Below, in pieces: positions 1 through 9,958 of a stretch of DNA of 25,032 nt. Positions within the stretch are counted from its first letter, which is position 1. Every line of letters starts with the position of its first letter. Made by a program: the position numbers and the translations under genes. The notes beneath the pieces were generated by a model. The model was not told where the DNA came from and did not search any database. It saw only the letters and a program-made list of their open reading frames with translations. Source of the DNA: Rhizophagus sp. LPA8_4_AMF (taxonomy: Eukaryota > Glomeromycota > Glomeromycetes > Glomerales > Glomeraceae); assembly GCA_021464525.1 (NCBI GenBank), contig JADRCO010000883.1:1-25032 (forward strand), written 5' to 3'.

Positions 1-85
1 GAATAGTACCCTGGTACTATTTAAGGGGGATACTATTTGAGGGGGATACTGTATGCAGCGCTATACGGTAACAGTATTTTTTTTT
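1..85. repeat. Short 16-base tandem repeat and palindromes at window edge
   Basis: ACTATTTAAGGGGGAT (16-31) is followed directly by ACTATTTGAGGGGGAT (32-47). The repeat lies next to the perfect palindrome TAGTACC-CT-GGTACTA (4-19). A second pair, ATACTGT and ACAGTAT, encloses an AGCGCT core at about 46-77. This looks like the end of a repeat element that continues to the left of the window. The family cannot be named. Confidence 0.5.
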
Positions 86-182
86 GAATAAGATTATCAA
101 TATGATCGGCAAAATGATTTGGCAAACCCGTGATAATATCAAGATGTCTGCCCGATAAGCAACCAAGCATTTTCTGGTAAAC

Positions 183-532
183 AATGGGTGTATAAGTGTA
201 TTCACAAATTCAATGGGATTGGATTGGATTTGCCGATCCTATTAGATTGGATTGGATTCTCACATAATCTAATCCCTATTCGATTGGATTATAAATTTTA
301 TATTACATGTGAAAGTGGTGGTAAATGGTGGTGGATGTGGTGGTAGATGGTGGTAGATGCACGGTATGGTTTAGTCAATCGTGGGGTATACCCTGGATTG
401 GAAATTTAATAGTAAAATCCAATCCAAATGGATCCAGTTGATCGGCTCAATCCAATTTTGTAATTTGTGAACGTGGATTGGATTAAGACGTCGACTCAAT
501 CCAATCCAATTGAATTTGTGAATGCACCCATT
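183..532. mobile_element. MITE-like inverted-repeat element rich in GGATT units
   Basis: The left end AATGGGTG (183-190) and right end CACCCATT (525-532) are inverted copies. Further inside, TATTCACAAATTCAA on the left matches TTGAATTTGTGAATG on the right, followed on both sides by GGATTGGATT/AATCCAATCC units. The left arm carries about eight extra bases (TATAAGTG). The middle holds many GGATT/AATCC units and a GTGGT-rich stretch (311-360). The element is about 350 bases and has no coding capacity. No clear target-site duplication was seen, so a folded satellite is an alternative to a non-autonomous DNA transposon. Confidence 0.6.
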
Positions 533-950
533 AATATTTCCAAAATATCAAATTTGCATAGCAAGAGCAGAACTTTGTGAAAAAAAATACAATATACATT
601 GTTATAATAATGACTATAGCTATACAATTTGTTTGTACCTGTCAAATAAACTTTCGCATGTCTCGTAATTTATTATTGTAATATATTATTTATATTATTA
701 ATAAGATTTATTAGTGTAATATCTATAAAGAAATTCAATGCATAAACCAAATCTTTGTTAATAATTTTAAATACAACATATTATTGTTTAATACTTTAAT
801 TATAAGTGTTTGTATATTTTTATATTTTAACAATTATGACTTGCATTTCTATTATTTATTGTTATTATTTATTTTTCATAAATGTGTTATATTTCTGCTA
901 GCAATATAGCAATCAAGTACATATTTTCTATAATATACTCTTTTTTAAAC
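533..950. other. AT-rich intergenic stretch
   Basis: No reading frame, RNA gene or strong repeat was seen. The stretch lies downstream of the minus-strand CRN gene and presumably holds its 3' end. Several AATAAA-like words occur, but none can be picked as the poly(A) signal. Confidence 0.5.
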
Positions 951-2814
951 TTAGTCTACCTTAACAGTACTTTCCAACAACCATTTAGGATCAATACGAT
1001 TTACATTGGTAGGTAGTGAACTAAGCACGACATTGGGTCCACGTATGCTGGAAAGCATAATGCTACGAAGAATAGGTGCAGCACACCTAATAAGACTCGT
1101 TCCATCTTCATTTCGTGAATCAACAACAACCAATCCTTCTGCAAGAAGGAATTTCACATCATAATTGTTCTAAGTGGAGAATAATATAATATAATACATC
1201 TACTAAATCTGACAACAAAAGTAACTGGACTTCACCATTGTAACTTCCTTATCTCCGTAGCGAAGGACCCCCTCAAGGATCACCCTTTGGTTCTCATTGA
1301 GGGTTTCTAAACATTGAACAATGGATGCATATGTTGCTAGATCCTTTATATATTCAGGTAGAAGAGGAACATGCTTCTCCCAGTCATCGAGAGTTGCTTT
1401 GATAGCTCTAGACATGATTATTTTCTCAAGATAAAAATAGCAGGCACCGACGAGACCCTTGTGTCCAAGGGTAAGAGAGTAAACATCCGCAGCAATTCTG
1501 TCTACATCAATTTCATACCTACTTTCCTTAGTATATTGAGCAAGAAGTTCCTTGACCTCTGAACTAGTAAACTGAACTGAACTGAAGACTCCCTCAGCTG
1601 AAAATGGTGAAATGATCGAAGTAGAATTCTTTGATTGTCGAGTTTGAGCAAGCAGAAAATCCTTAATGACCTCGGTGCCGACGAGCACTACAGAATGTAC
1701 AACGGAAGTATGTCCTGCTTGGTCTCTGAGAACCCGCAAAGAAGCTATAAATTCATTAAGAATTTCCCATTAAGTTTCGTCGTTACCAACAATTAGTCTG
1801 GAGGCTTCATCTATAATCAAGATTACATCTCTCAATTTTGTTTTGTTTATATTAAAGAGTCCTTCAAAAATACTTGCTTCTATTTTTTCTCTTCCAGTAG
1901 AGAGAAAGGCTTCATCTACATAATCAGGTAAAGCAGACGCCGTTTTGACGCATACGGAACGCCAAAACTCAGAAAGACCTGCATTAGTTATAATACCGCT
2001 GTTAAAGTTCAAATAACACACTTTATATTTGCTATTATTTTCAATCCAATATTCCAGTTCCCAAACAGCGGTCGTTTTGCCACTTTGTCGATGTCCATGA
2101 AACAGACAGAACTTGCCCTCAACGATGCTTTTACCTAGATTCTCGACAAGTTCTGTAGGCTCAATATAAAAGTTATCTACTGGTTTACATGGTTAGAAGG
2201 ACGGAAGGTGCGGACTGCACAAAAAAAAAAGATTAGGACCGGAAAATCACGAAACAACGCTTAATGAACTTTTTAATTATGTGCAAACTTACTCGTCATC
2301 TTCATGCGTTTTCGAGAACCTTTAACACGAAAAAAATGAGATCAGACCAAATCAATATGTTTTTATTGCAAAAATTTCTTGTTCGAGAGGTAAACATTGG
2401 GAGACACTTACCAGTGGCGGGGATGATGGTGATGATGGAACTTTTAGAATCATTTTGATTATCCAATTCATCATGAAAATATTTACTAAACCGTTCTTCA
2501 AGTTCCATTTCTTCTCCATGAAGTTCTTGTACAATGTCCTCTTCGGTAGAAATATTTTTATCTTTAATTTCTTTACCATTAACACCAATAACTTTCCAAA
2601 GTTTCAAATTGTTTTTGTCGGAATCACCAACTCCTTTAATACTACAGACATGGTCCCTGAGGTGTAAAACTTCGAGTTGGTCTAAGTAGACTTTTGTATC
2701 ATCAAATTTGACGTATTTTTTTCCTTCATTCTTATTTTCTTTGATAATGTTAACCGCATGAACTTCTACAGTATCGTTGCTTGAAAGTATGTAAAGTTTG
2801 AATGACACATCCAT
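951..2814 (-). pseudogene. Crinkler (CRN)-type protein: header domain plus P-loop NTPase, interrupted about once
   Basis: The N-terminal exon (about 2814-2412) starts MDVSFKLYILSSNDTV and carries a ubiquitin-like CRN header ending in the hallmark LKLWKV (residues about 1-100), then an acidic linker. After an intron of about 230 bases (2180-2411, GTAAGT to CAG, with a CTAAC branch-like site), the NTPase domain begins: Walker A reads GHRQSGKTT near 2070-2100 and Walker B reads VILIIDEA near 1800-1830. A helical region follows. A last exon (1169-951) follows a 66-base intron whose donor is the weaker GTGAAG. CRN proteins of fungi and oomycetes are nuclear-acting effector or genome-conflict proteins. 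No nuclease domain and no classical signal peptide were seen. The frame is interrupted about once in an otherwise well-kept gene, so it is young and broken, or whole with an assembly error. Confidence 0.8.
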
Positions 2815-4521
2815 CTCGATAATATTTCTATAAAAATGATAAAATAAGTTTTAGTTTTTAAGAGAAAAACTTGAGAAAGTTTGAGAGAAGTCTAAGGTAT
2901 ATACATATACTTTCTATAATTTGTTGAATACATCTTGACTGATTGATATATTCAACTTTGTTACTTCCTTTAAATTTTATTACTTTTCTTTCATAAACTT
3001 TTGGTGACTTGTTGTGACGTAATACAGCAAAAAAATTAATAAGCATAGTAAAAAAAGTAATCAGTACACGAAAAAATGATTAATACGGTTTTATCATTAC
3101 TCATTAGATTTTGATTCTCCGACGAATTCTCAGGTATTTATAAAAAAAAGTTGAATTAATGTTACGTAATTTTTAGGTCGTACGAGTGGTCGTACGATCA
3201 GTGTGCCTTTTTTCACTTGCAACACACATAAAGCACAGTAACTCTTGAGAATACTTTTCTCAATCCGGCTACCACTACTAGTAACGTAATTATATTGAAT
3301 ATATTGAATATACAGTATTAGCAACCCCTTACATAAAAGTCAAATGAACAATTTATTATGGAACCTTTTTTTGCAGTTTTCCTTCTGAAACTTCTTGAAA
3401 GGCAGAAAACTACTTTTAATTTATATTTTTTCGTATGATGATTTTTGACCAAAAAGAATGTAACCAAAAATAGAAATAAAAGTGATTATTTTTTTTCATT
3501 GATTTTTTTATCATCATCTCAGTTATATTTTAATAATGACCAAGTTTATAAAGACACTATAAAGTATATATTATACATTAACAGTTAATAATTGTTGTTT
3601 ATTTAAATTTTGATAATTTATCACTTTTTTCTTTGATATTGAAATTTTTTTTCATTACTTGGTGATCAACTGATTAGAATCATTAGATAGCCAATTCAAT
3701 TCATTGAAAATACCACATCTTATTCTTTTTCAATATGTTCCTTGATTTCTTGAAATTGTAGAAAGATAAAAATTTGAATTTCATTATTAATAATTAACTC
3801 TTTATCATCATTTTCTAGTATCCCCAACTGCTGTGTCAGCTTGATTGCAAGTTAATTTCTATATCAATCTCAACATCATCATAAAATTTTAAAAAAATAT
3901 ATTTGACGTTCAAATATTCTCTTTAATCAAAACTTTTTTTCCATGAGTATAATTATCATTCCAATATATTCTATTAATTCTTTTTTTCTTCCTTAAAATC
4001 AACTTTACTTATAAATATTATTCTAAAAGATGATAATACAAAATATTTTCTTTCTAATGAGGAAATTTACTTTAAAATTGATAAAGAAATAAACCAACTT
4101 GCTTGCAACCACAAAAAATTATTTATCTTTAATTCGTTATCTCTTCCATGACCCAAGATCAGTATCTCCCTTCACAGTCTCAAATTTATGTATAAATATC
4201 AGAATGTATACCAAGAAATTATCAACGAAAAATCAATAAATAATAATTGTGTCAGTTTATTGCAATTGCAGTTGTCTGATGCGATTCATCATCATATTTT
4301 ACAGAATTATAAGTAAAACCTATTTATATATCCTCTATGTAACATTTCCGCTTGTACATCTGATTACATATCTTAGTTGTCTTTTCACGTAAAATATCAT
4401 TTGAAATAGAAAAAAGAATCGCCCAAATGAAAGATAATTATTCGACTAATAAATACAAGTGTTCTATAATAATCCATCTTAAAATGTAACATTTGTAACT
4501 CTCTATTATATAGATTTCTGC
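2815..4521. other. Intergenic region, CRN upstream and AT-rich
   Basis: No gene could be supported. The 5' part should hold the promoter of the minus-strand CRN gene. A 12-base tandem of GGTCGTACGA lies at 3176-3199. The rest is AT-rich, with homopolymer runs. Small frames here, such as minus-strand 2858-3046 and 3130-3324, lack family features. Confidence 0.5.
3176..3199. repeat. Two 12-base units with TCGTACGA palindromes
   Basis: GGTCGTACGAGT is followed directly by GGTCGTACGATC. Each copy holds the self-complementary octamer TCGTACGA. It is about 360 bases upstream of the CRN start codon and could be a dimeric binding site or a transposon-end relic. The sequence alone does not decide. 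Confidence 0.5.
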
Positions 4522-4967
4522 AGTTTTGAATTCATTGAGAAACTCACTCAATGGATAAAGAAGAAAACCAACGCTGATCCAAAGGCTATTATAATCCATG
4601 ATATTAAATTCGTTATCAAAGGAAATGGAAAGAAAACTCCTATACCAAGATCTCTCTTGATAAGATGTAGATATATTTTTGCAAGCAATGTATGCAATAA
4701 GTTTTTGTTATGATAATAAATTAATAGATGATTGATTCTCTCATAGGTGGCATACTTACGTGATTTTGGCAGGAATTGGGTGAATTAACTGCTGTTTCTT
4801 GTATTCTTTTTTATCTGTTGCTGATATCTATAGTCGAATATTTGTCCACCTTTTCCACTGAGCGTACACTGATAGATAATATTCTAGGTGAAGTCTACGA
4901 AATAAATTGTTTCTTGCGTTCTCTTAATGAGATAGGGTACATGAACACGGAATTTATTGCAGTGTAA
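4522..4967 (+). other. Two exon-like fragments of an unrecognised protein
   Basis: After an acceptor-like TTTCTGCAG, a frame from about 4523 reads FEFIEKLTQWIKKKTNADP and continues through IPRSLLIRCRYIF to about 4690. It has a mixed, coding-like composition rather than low-complexity AT codons. A second frame enters after TTTTGGCAG (about 4773) as ELGELTAVSCILFYLLLIS and ends at 4967. It contains a hydrophobic stretch. A GTATGC donor-like and a TCTCATAG acceptor-like site lie between them, but the phases do not join cleanly and no start codon is visible. It is most likely a decayed or partial multi-exon gene. The family is not recognised. Confidence 0.3.
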
Positions 4968-5190
4968 TCTACGTAAATCATATTTTCTATGCAACAATGT
5001 TAACCCTTGATAGATAAATCTAATAATGAAAATACAATATTCCGAGATGATGAGTCGTACCTTATAATCCAAAATATCATTCTAACACTACGAGCCTCTA
5101 TTCTTTCATGTATATAAATATAACTGTTCTTTTTATCGGCAATGCAATACAAAAATATGAATTGTTACACAATCTAGTATTTTGATGTAG

Positions 5191-5409
5191 CTATTCGTGT
5201 TGAACTTCGATGATTATACTAACATCAATTCTATAAAACTTTCCCCACATGATACGCTCTAGCATGGAATCACTTCGAATAAATTCCCCTTTGATGTTTC
5301 CATCATGTGTCCTATAAAGATTAATAGACTGTTTTTCAATATTATTAAGTTCTTGCGTAACTTGTCTTTCAATTTGACTAATGTTAACGTTGTGTAGGTG
5401 ATCCTCCAT
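5191..5409 (-). other. Short open frame, unknown, possibly part of the CRN relic cluster
   Basis: A 72-residue frame with an ATG start reads MEDHLHNVNISQIERQVTQE, then a charged helical stretch, ending near IDVSIIIEVQHE. The codon composition is less AT-biased than the surroundings, which suggests coding ancestry. It lies in the same direction as, and about 80 bases beyond, a decayed CRN-header piece, whose end has a similar DHLHVMIS phrase. It may be the same relic or a separate short gene. No family domain is recognised. Confidence 0.3.
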
Positions 5410-5484
5410 TAAAAATTGTTCCTCATGCTTCTCATATATAGCTTCTCATATATAGTTTTTTTATATATGGCTTTACAATACTTC

Positions 5485-5790
5485 CTTCCAGGTATCTGAA
5501 CTTATCATGACATGAAGGTGGTCAGGGTTGTAATTATAGATTGAATTAGCGAAAATACTCTTAATTTTATCCAAGTTTTTCATGTCACTCTTATCTCCTT
5601 CACATGTAATAGGAGGGATGTTTATAGCCATGAGTTTTAGTTCGTTAGAAACAATATGAGGTTTCTATCGCTTTTTGATCATAGACTTAAGTTCGCCAAC
5701 ATTTCTTTCTATAGAAATTTCAATTGGATAGTACGTATCGGAAGAATATTTAGAAATTATACAGTTGAGGGCAATAACTGATTGCAAGAA
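5485..5790 (-). pseudogene. Decayed CRN-header-like relic (1)
   Basis: Minus-strand translation contains phrases typical of the ubiquitin-like CRN header: IALNCIISKYSSDTYYPIEI, then IERNVGELKSMIKK, and later LKLMAINIPP, which sits where functional members have LKLWKV-(D/E)-IP. The reading frame is interrupted in several places, so it is a fossil. It sits upstream of the 5191-5409 frame, in the same direction as the CRN gene at 951-2814. Assignment rests on motif order and spacing. A profile search with the CRN N-terminal domain would decide. Confidence 0.55.
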
Positions 5791-5814
5791 TTTTAGTAAT
5801 TTATTGTAATGGGA

Positions 5815-6130
5815 GACCAACGTAGACAAAAAGTAATACTAACCTTTTATCTTAACAACTACGTGGAGATTGAATTTGGGAGGACCTTCTCTCAAATATC
5901 TTTGATTTCAAAATATGACAATATTTCGTTGCTATCGGAAAGATCAAAACTGGGAATTGTATTATTGCTTCCTATATGGGTATTTGTACGCCATAATCTG
6001 AGGTTGCTTTGATAGTTTCGAAGTAATCTTTTTCAGCCTTTTAAGTTCGCTAATCGTTTCGTTTTCTTTAATTTTGATAGAGATTATGCTTCTGAATGGA
6101 TTTCCTAAACCAGACAATTGATGTCAACAG
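5815..6130 (-). pseudogene. Decayed CRN-header-like relic (2)
   Basis: Minus-strand translation gives NPFRSIISIKIKENETISEL followed by a lysine-rich helix. This matches the start of a CRN header, where a P-[FI] strand and an I-x-E-N-E-T-I-x-x-L-K helix are typical. Weaker header-like phrases follow. It is a broken fossil with several interruptions. It lies next to relic 1 in the same direction, which suggests that header-bearing genes were duplicated in tandem here. It differs enough from relic 1 to be a distinct copy. Confidence 0.55.
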
Positions 6131-6637
6131 AACGCATTTTTCTGTGTTGAAAGAAACATATGAATTAGCGTATTAGATTTTCTGTATTCATATTATCATT
6201 TATTCTCATCAAAGAAACTTTTTTTTAGCTGCGAGTCTAGTGCAAATTTGTTGACAAAATACAATACACTATAAAGTTGATAAGACAATGATACCAGTTC
6301 GTTTATTAACTTTTTGAGCGAGACTCAATATCGATATCGTCTAGTTTTGTCGACAGTTACCTACACGAAAAATGCAGTGTCAGAAAGTAAATAACTTTCC
6401 ATAACACCAACCTAGCAAAGTCCTGCCGAAATTTTATGTTGATTAAGGCTCAGAAATCTATACAAAAATGATTAGTTTGCAAGCTCTGAAATCTCTTCTT
6501 TCGCCACAGCTGAAATATTCATACCTTAATTGCAAAATGTCTCGTCCAGGGTTTCAATATTTTTTAATAATTTCTTCAAACTACGTCAACGAGTTCAGGA
6601 ATTAGGCATGATCTTGTGTGACTTACATAATAATACA
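6131..6637. other. Intergenic stretch upstream of the CRN relics
   Basis: No gene or repeat could be supported. The base composition is a little less AT-biased than elsewhere, compatible with very old coding or transposon remains that can no longer be read. Confidence 0.4.
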
Positions 6638-6710
6638 GTTATTAGAATGGGAGGGTAACATATCGGTCACCCTACGGGGTGACCGATATTTTTACCCCCC
6701 ATCCAATAAC
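6638..6710. other. 73-base hairpin with TACG loop
   Basis: Perfect 13-base arms, ATATCGGTCACCC (6660-6672) and GGGTGACCGATAT (6677-6689), enclose the four-base loop TACG. The outer flanks pair imperfectly as GTTATTAGAATGGGAGGGTAA against TTACCCCCCATCCAATAAC, so the whole inverted repeat runs from 6638 to 6710. In RNA the core would be C(UACG)G, one of the exceptionally stable UNCG tetraloops. It could be a structured RNA, a terminator-like element or a tiny inverted-repeat transposon. Confidence 0.6.
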
Positions 6711-6721
6711 TATAGTTTATC

Positions 6722-6846
6722 TGGTATCACGTGATTTTTATAATTAAAAATGGTTATAATAAATCGTGTATCAGGCAAAAATCATGTATCAGGCATTTAA
6801 ATCGTGTATCAGGCACTTGTATCAGGCAATAAATCACATGATACCA
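6722..6846. mobile_element. Small inverted-repeat element with internal GTATCAGGCA repeats
   Basis: TGGTATCACGTGATTT (6722-6737) and AAATCACATGATACCA (6831-6846) are near-perfect inverted ends (15 of 16). Between them, about four copies of a 13-18-base unit ending in GTATCAGGCA follow each other (6761-6828). The left end contains the palindrome TCACGTGA, also seen elsewhere in the window. It has no coding capacity and is probably a miniature transposon or a folded satellite. Confidence 0.55.
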
Positions 6847-8107
6847 CTTCGCGCCGAATAACTATTAAGTACTAACATAAATCACCAAAATAATATGTAA
6901 TATTAAACAATAAATTATATTCAAAATTACTATAAATAATGAGCATTATCAGTATGGATCTTCCATATTAATGGACACTTTCTTTGATATTATTCAACAT
7001 CCTCAATTAATTCAATGATATTGAGTAGAAATCTCATTAGTTGAAATGATATTATTGCTTACCTAGCAAAGTAATAATAATTCTTTGATTATTGGATGAT
7101 ACATTTCCAATTATTTCACTTAAGTATCAATTTTAACAATTTTCAAGATATCAGGTTAGCAATTATTTATTTCTATAGGAGTCTTTCGGTTTCTCAAATC
7201 TTTGATTAAAATTAATTCCCTTAACTCCATAATTTACAGCCATTGCAATACTGTAGGTATCTTGTCCATTTTATATTTCATATATCATATAAAATTTACA
7301 ATTATTTTAAAATATTTTGTAATTAGTATTCTAATAATATAAACGCTAAAATAATACGCGTAATAGAATTATCAAAATTTGCGTCATATATAACAAATCA
7401 CATATTCACTGAATCACATGCCAGATAACTATCACGTGATAACAGATTATAAATCATATTCATAATTATAATAACTGATAAATATTTATAATATTTATAA
7501 TAAATATTCTGTTATTTGTAAGTGTACGGTAATTACTACTCAACTCTGATGAATAAGACGTCTTCGCCCTTCAGGCTAATATATGTCCGTTAAATAATTT
7601 GATTAAGTAGAAATTTGTTAAAAATCAGATGATGATGTAATTAATTGACACAATATTTTATAAAGTTATTTGCATAATATGCATTGGTGCGACTGACATA
7701 GGTATTACATATATCAATTCTACATTAATAACTCATTTCAGAATATCAAAATTTGGAATTTTATTATATCAATGAATAACTATTTTTGGTGATTGTAATT
7801 TTTTTTTTATGAATTAATAGAATTAATATCAAGATTTAACGCACGTATTGATAATCAAATAATTAAATTATGCCCGCATGTTTTATCCAAATATTTACTT
7901 CTCAATAATTAAACTTTCCGGTAAATTAACTTATTGCGGTAAATTTGTTCAAAAAAAAAATTGGAGATTTAATTTTTTAAGTTGCCTATTTGGGACAGAA
8001 CAGAATAATACTAATTATTAATCTCGTTTTTATTTGTAATATCCTTTTGTCGTTTAGTCTAAAAAAACTAGCTTATACTATTCGGGTTTAACTCATTCAT
8101 ATGAACA
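6847..8107. other. AT-rich intergenic region upstream of AKR-A
   Basis: No gene could be supported. A perfect 12-base palindrome TATCACGTGATA occurs at 7430-7441. The remaining sequence is AT-rich with no clear repeat. Confidence 0.5.
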
Positions 8108-8121
8108 ATTATATTTAAAGA
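8108..8121 (+). promoter_or_regulatory. TATA-like element of AKR-A
   Basis: The stretch ATTATATTTAAAGA lies about 45-55 bases before the AKR-A start codon. A TTTAAA-type word lies at a similar distance before AKR-B (TTATTTAAATC near 15540) and next to the remnant's start, so this spacing seems kept among the copies. Confidence 0.4.
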
Positions 8122-8162
8122 GGTAGATAAAAAATAACAATCTTTAAAAAATTTTTTAAAAA

Positions 8163-9726
8163 ATGTCTCTTCCTCTTCGTGAACTTGGTAAAACTGGTGC
8201 AAAAATCCCTGCAATTGGTTTGGGGTGTATGGTGTGTTTATAATTAAGTTTTAACGCTGATTAATAACACATTGCTTCTAATGATCTCATCATGCGATTA
8301 CGATAATCCTTTTTCGATAGGGCATGAGTGATTTTTATGGATCAGCTGATGAACAAGAAAGTATCACCGTCTTGAATCGATCCATTGAATTAGGATTTAA
8401 CCTTTGGGATACAGCTGTTCGTATTTATATTTTAATTCATAAGTCAAAAAAAAAAAATAAAAGATTATAATTATTTAAAATTTGATTTTTAAAGGATATT
8501 TATGGTAGTGGAGCCAATGAAATTCTTCTTTCTAAAGTTCTTAAAGACAAACGTGATAAAGTATTTCTCTGTACAAAGTTTGGTGTACTTCGAGACTCCA
8601 ATGGCGCATTTACAGGCGTCTCAGGTTCGCCTGAACATGTTCGTCAATCTTGTGAACAATCTTTAAAAAGATTGGGAGTAGATTATATCGATCTTTATTA
8701 TCAACATCGTATGGATCCTAATACGTAGGTTAAATTCCAGTATAATATAATTATTTTTATTAAGAATTATGACATTTAATTGTTATCTTTATTAGACCTA
8801 TTGAAGATACTGTTGGTGCTTTAGCTGAACTTGTTAATGAAGGAAAAGTTAAATATATTGGCCTTTCTGAATGTTCTGCAGAGACTCTTCGACGTGCTCA
8901 TAAAGTTCATCCTATTTCCGCAGTTCAAGTAAATATTCCCTTTGGAAAATAAAGATTAATTAAAATTTTTCAATAAACATGATTATATAACTTTATGCTT
9001 TTTTAAGATTGAATATAGTCCTTGGACTCTTGATATTGAAACGAATGGAATTATGGATAATTGTCGTGAATTAGGTATCACTATAGTAGCATATAGTCCA
9101 CTCGGACGCGGATTTCTAACAGTATTTATCCTTTTTTATTTTTTTTTTAAAAAAAAATTATATATATTTGCGTAAAAAAAGCATAACATCGATTCAATGA
9201 ATTTTAATTATTTTTTAGGGAAAATATAAATCTCTGGATGATTTTGAACCGAATGATTTTAGAAGAATGCTTCCACGTTTTCAGGGTGAAAATTTCGATA
9301 AAAATTTAGAAATTGTGCATAAATTCCATGAATTTGCGAATAGGAAAGGCGTAACTCCAAGTCAACTTTGCTTAGCTTGGGTTATATCTCAGGTAATTAT
9401 ATAGTAAAATGAATTTTAATCTTTTTTTTTTCTTCAAAAAAAAAAGATATAATTATTTATATTATAGGGAAATAATGTTATCGCTATTCCTGGAGCAAGA
9501 AAATTGAAATATTTGGAAGAAAATCATGGGACAGCTAAAGTTGATCTTACTCCTGAAGAATTATTAGAAATCAGGCAAATTATCAATTCTATTGACATCG
9601 CCGGTACTAGATATAATGCTCATGCGATGGAGGTAAGAATCATTATTTTTTCCTGATTTTTTTTTTTAAAAAAATGACACTAATTAATTAATTTATTTTC
9701 TTTAAAATAAGGAATTGAATAAATAA
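8163..9726 (+). CDS. Aldo-keto reductase A (AKR13/YakC-like), eight exons, intact
   Basis: Exons: 8163-8231, 8321-8416, 8495-8724, 8796-8928, 9008-9121, 9219-9392, 9468-9632, 9712-9726, giving about 331 residues, the usual length for this family. The expected catalytic tetrad is present: D53 and Y58 in DTADIYG, K83 in LCTKFG, H126 in YYQHR. Family signatures include GLGCMGMSDFYG near residue 20, [22 protein letters not shown] and [12 protein letters not shown]. It should be a cytosolic NADPH-dependent reductase of carbonyl compounds with a TIM-barrel fold; the substrate cannot be read from sequence. No signal peptide is seen. The start is the first ATG before RELGKTG, as in family members. 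Intron 2 uses the unusual donor GTTCGT. AKR-B, about 5.9 kb downstream, has the same exon plan. Confidence 0.93.
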
Positions 9727-9789
9727 GTCCATCCATAGTTAACAGTTGATATTGACTATTTTTTATTATAATAATGTAAATTCAATATC

Positions 9790-9815
9790 GGAAAATAAAT
9801 AAATAAATAAATTTT
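9790..9815 (+). terminator. Poly(A)-signal-like AATAAA cluster after AKR-A
   Basis: Overlapping AATAAATAAATAAATAAA words lie about 70 bases after the AKR-A stop codon, a fitting place for 3' end formation. In such AT-rich DNA this could also be chance. Confidence 0.35.
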
Positions 9816-9958
9816 ATCTTGTTGAATGATAAAAGAACCTAAATCTAATAAAGTTCTTGATTGTGTCCTTGTAATATTATAAATAAAACACTATGACAGG
9901 GCCGACAGTATGTCCAAATATAGAAATCGGGTGTTATAGTAGTAGTAATTTAAATAAT

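Noticed and set aside
2264-2667. Plus-strand frames over the CRN gene, and a second minus-strand frame at 2352-2588
   Set aside because: They are shadows of the CRN first exon and intron on the other strand or frame, with lysine- and phenylalanine-rich chance composition.
2858-3324. Two minus-strand frames upstream of the CRN gene
   Set aside because: Short, AT-driven, no motif, and they cover the region expected to be its promoter.
6960-7260. Minus-strand phrases faintly like the end of a kinase domain (LRNRKTPIE, followed by a leucine-rich stretch)
   Set aside because: Stops are frequent and key kinase residues are absent; the similarity could be chance.
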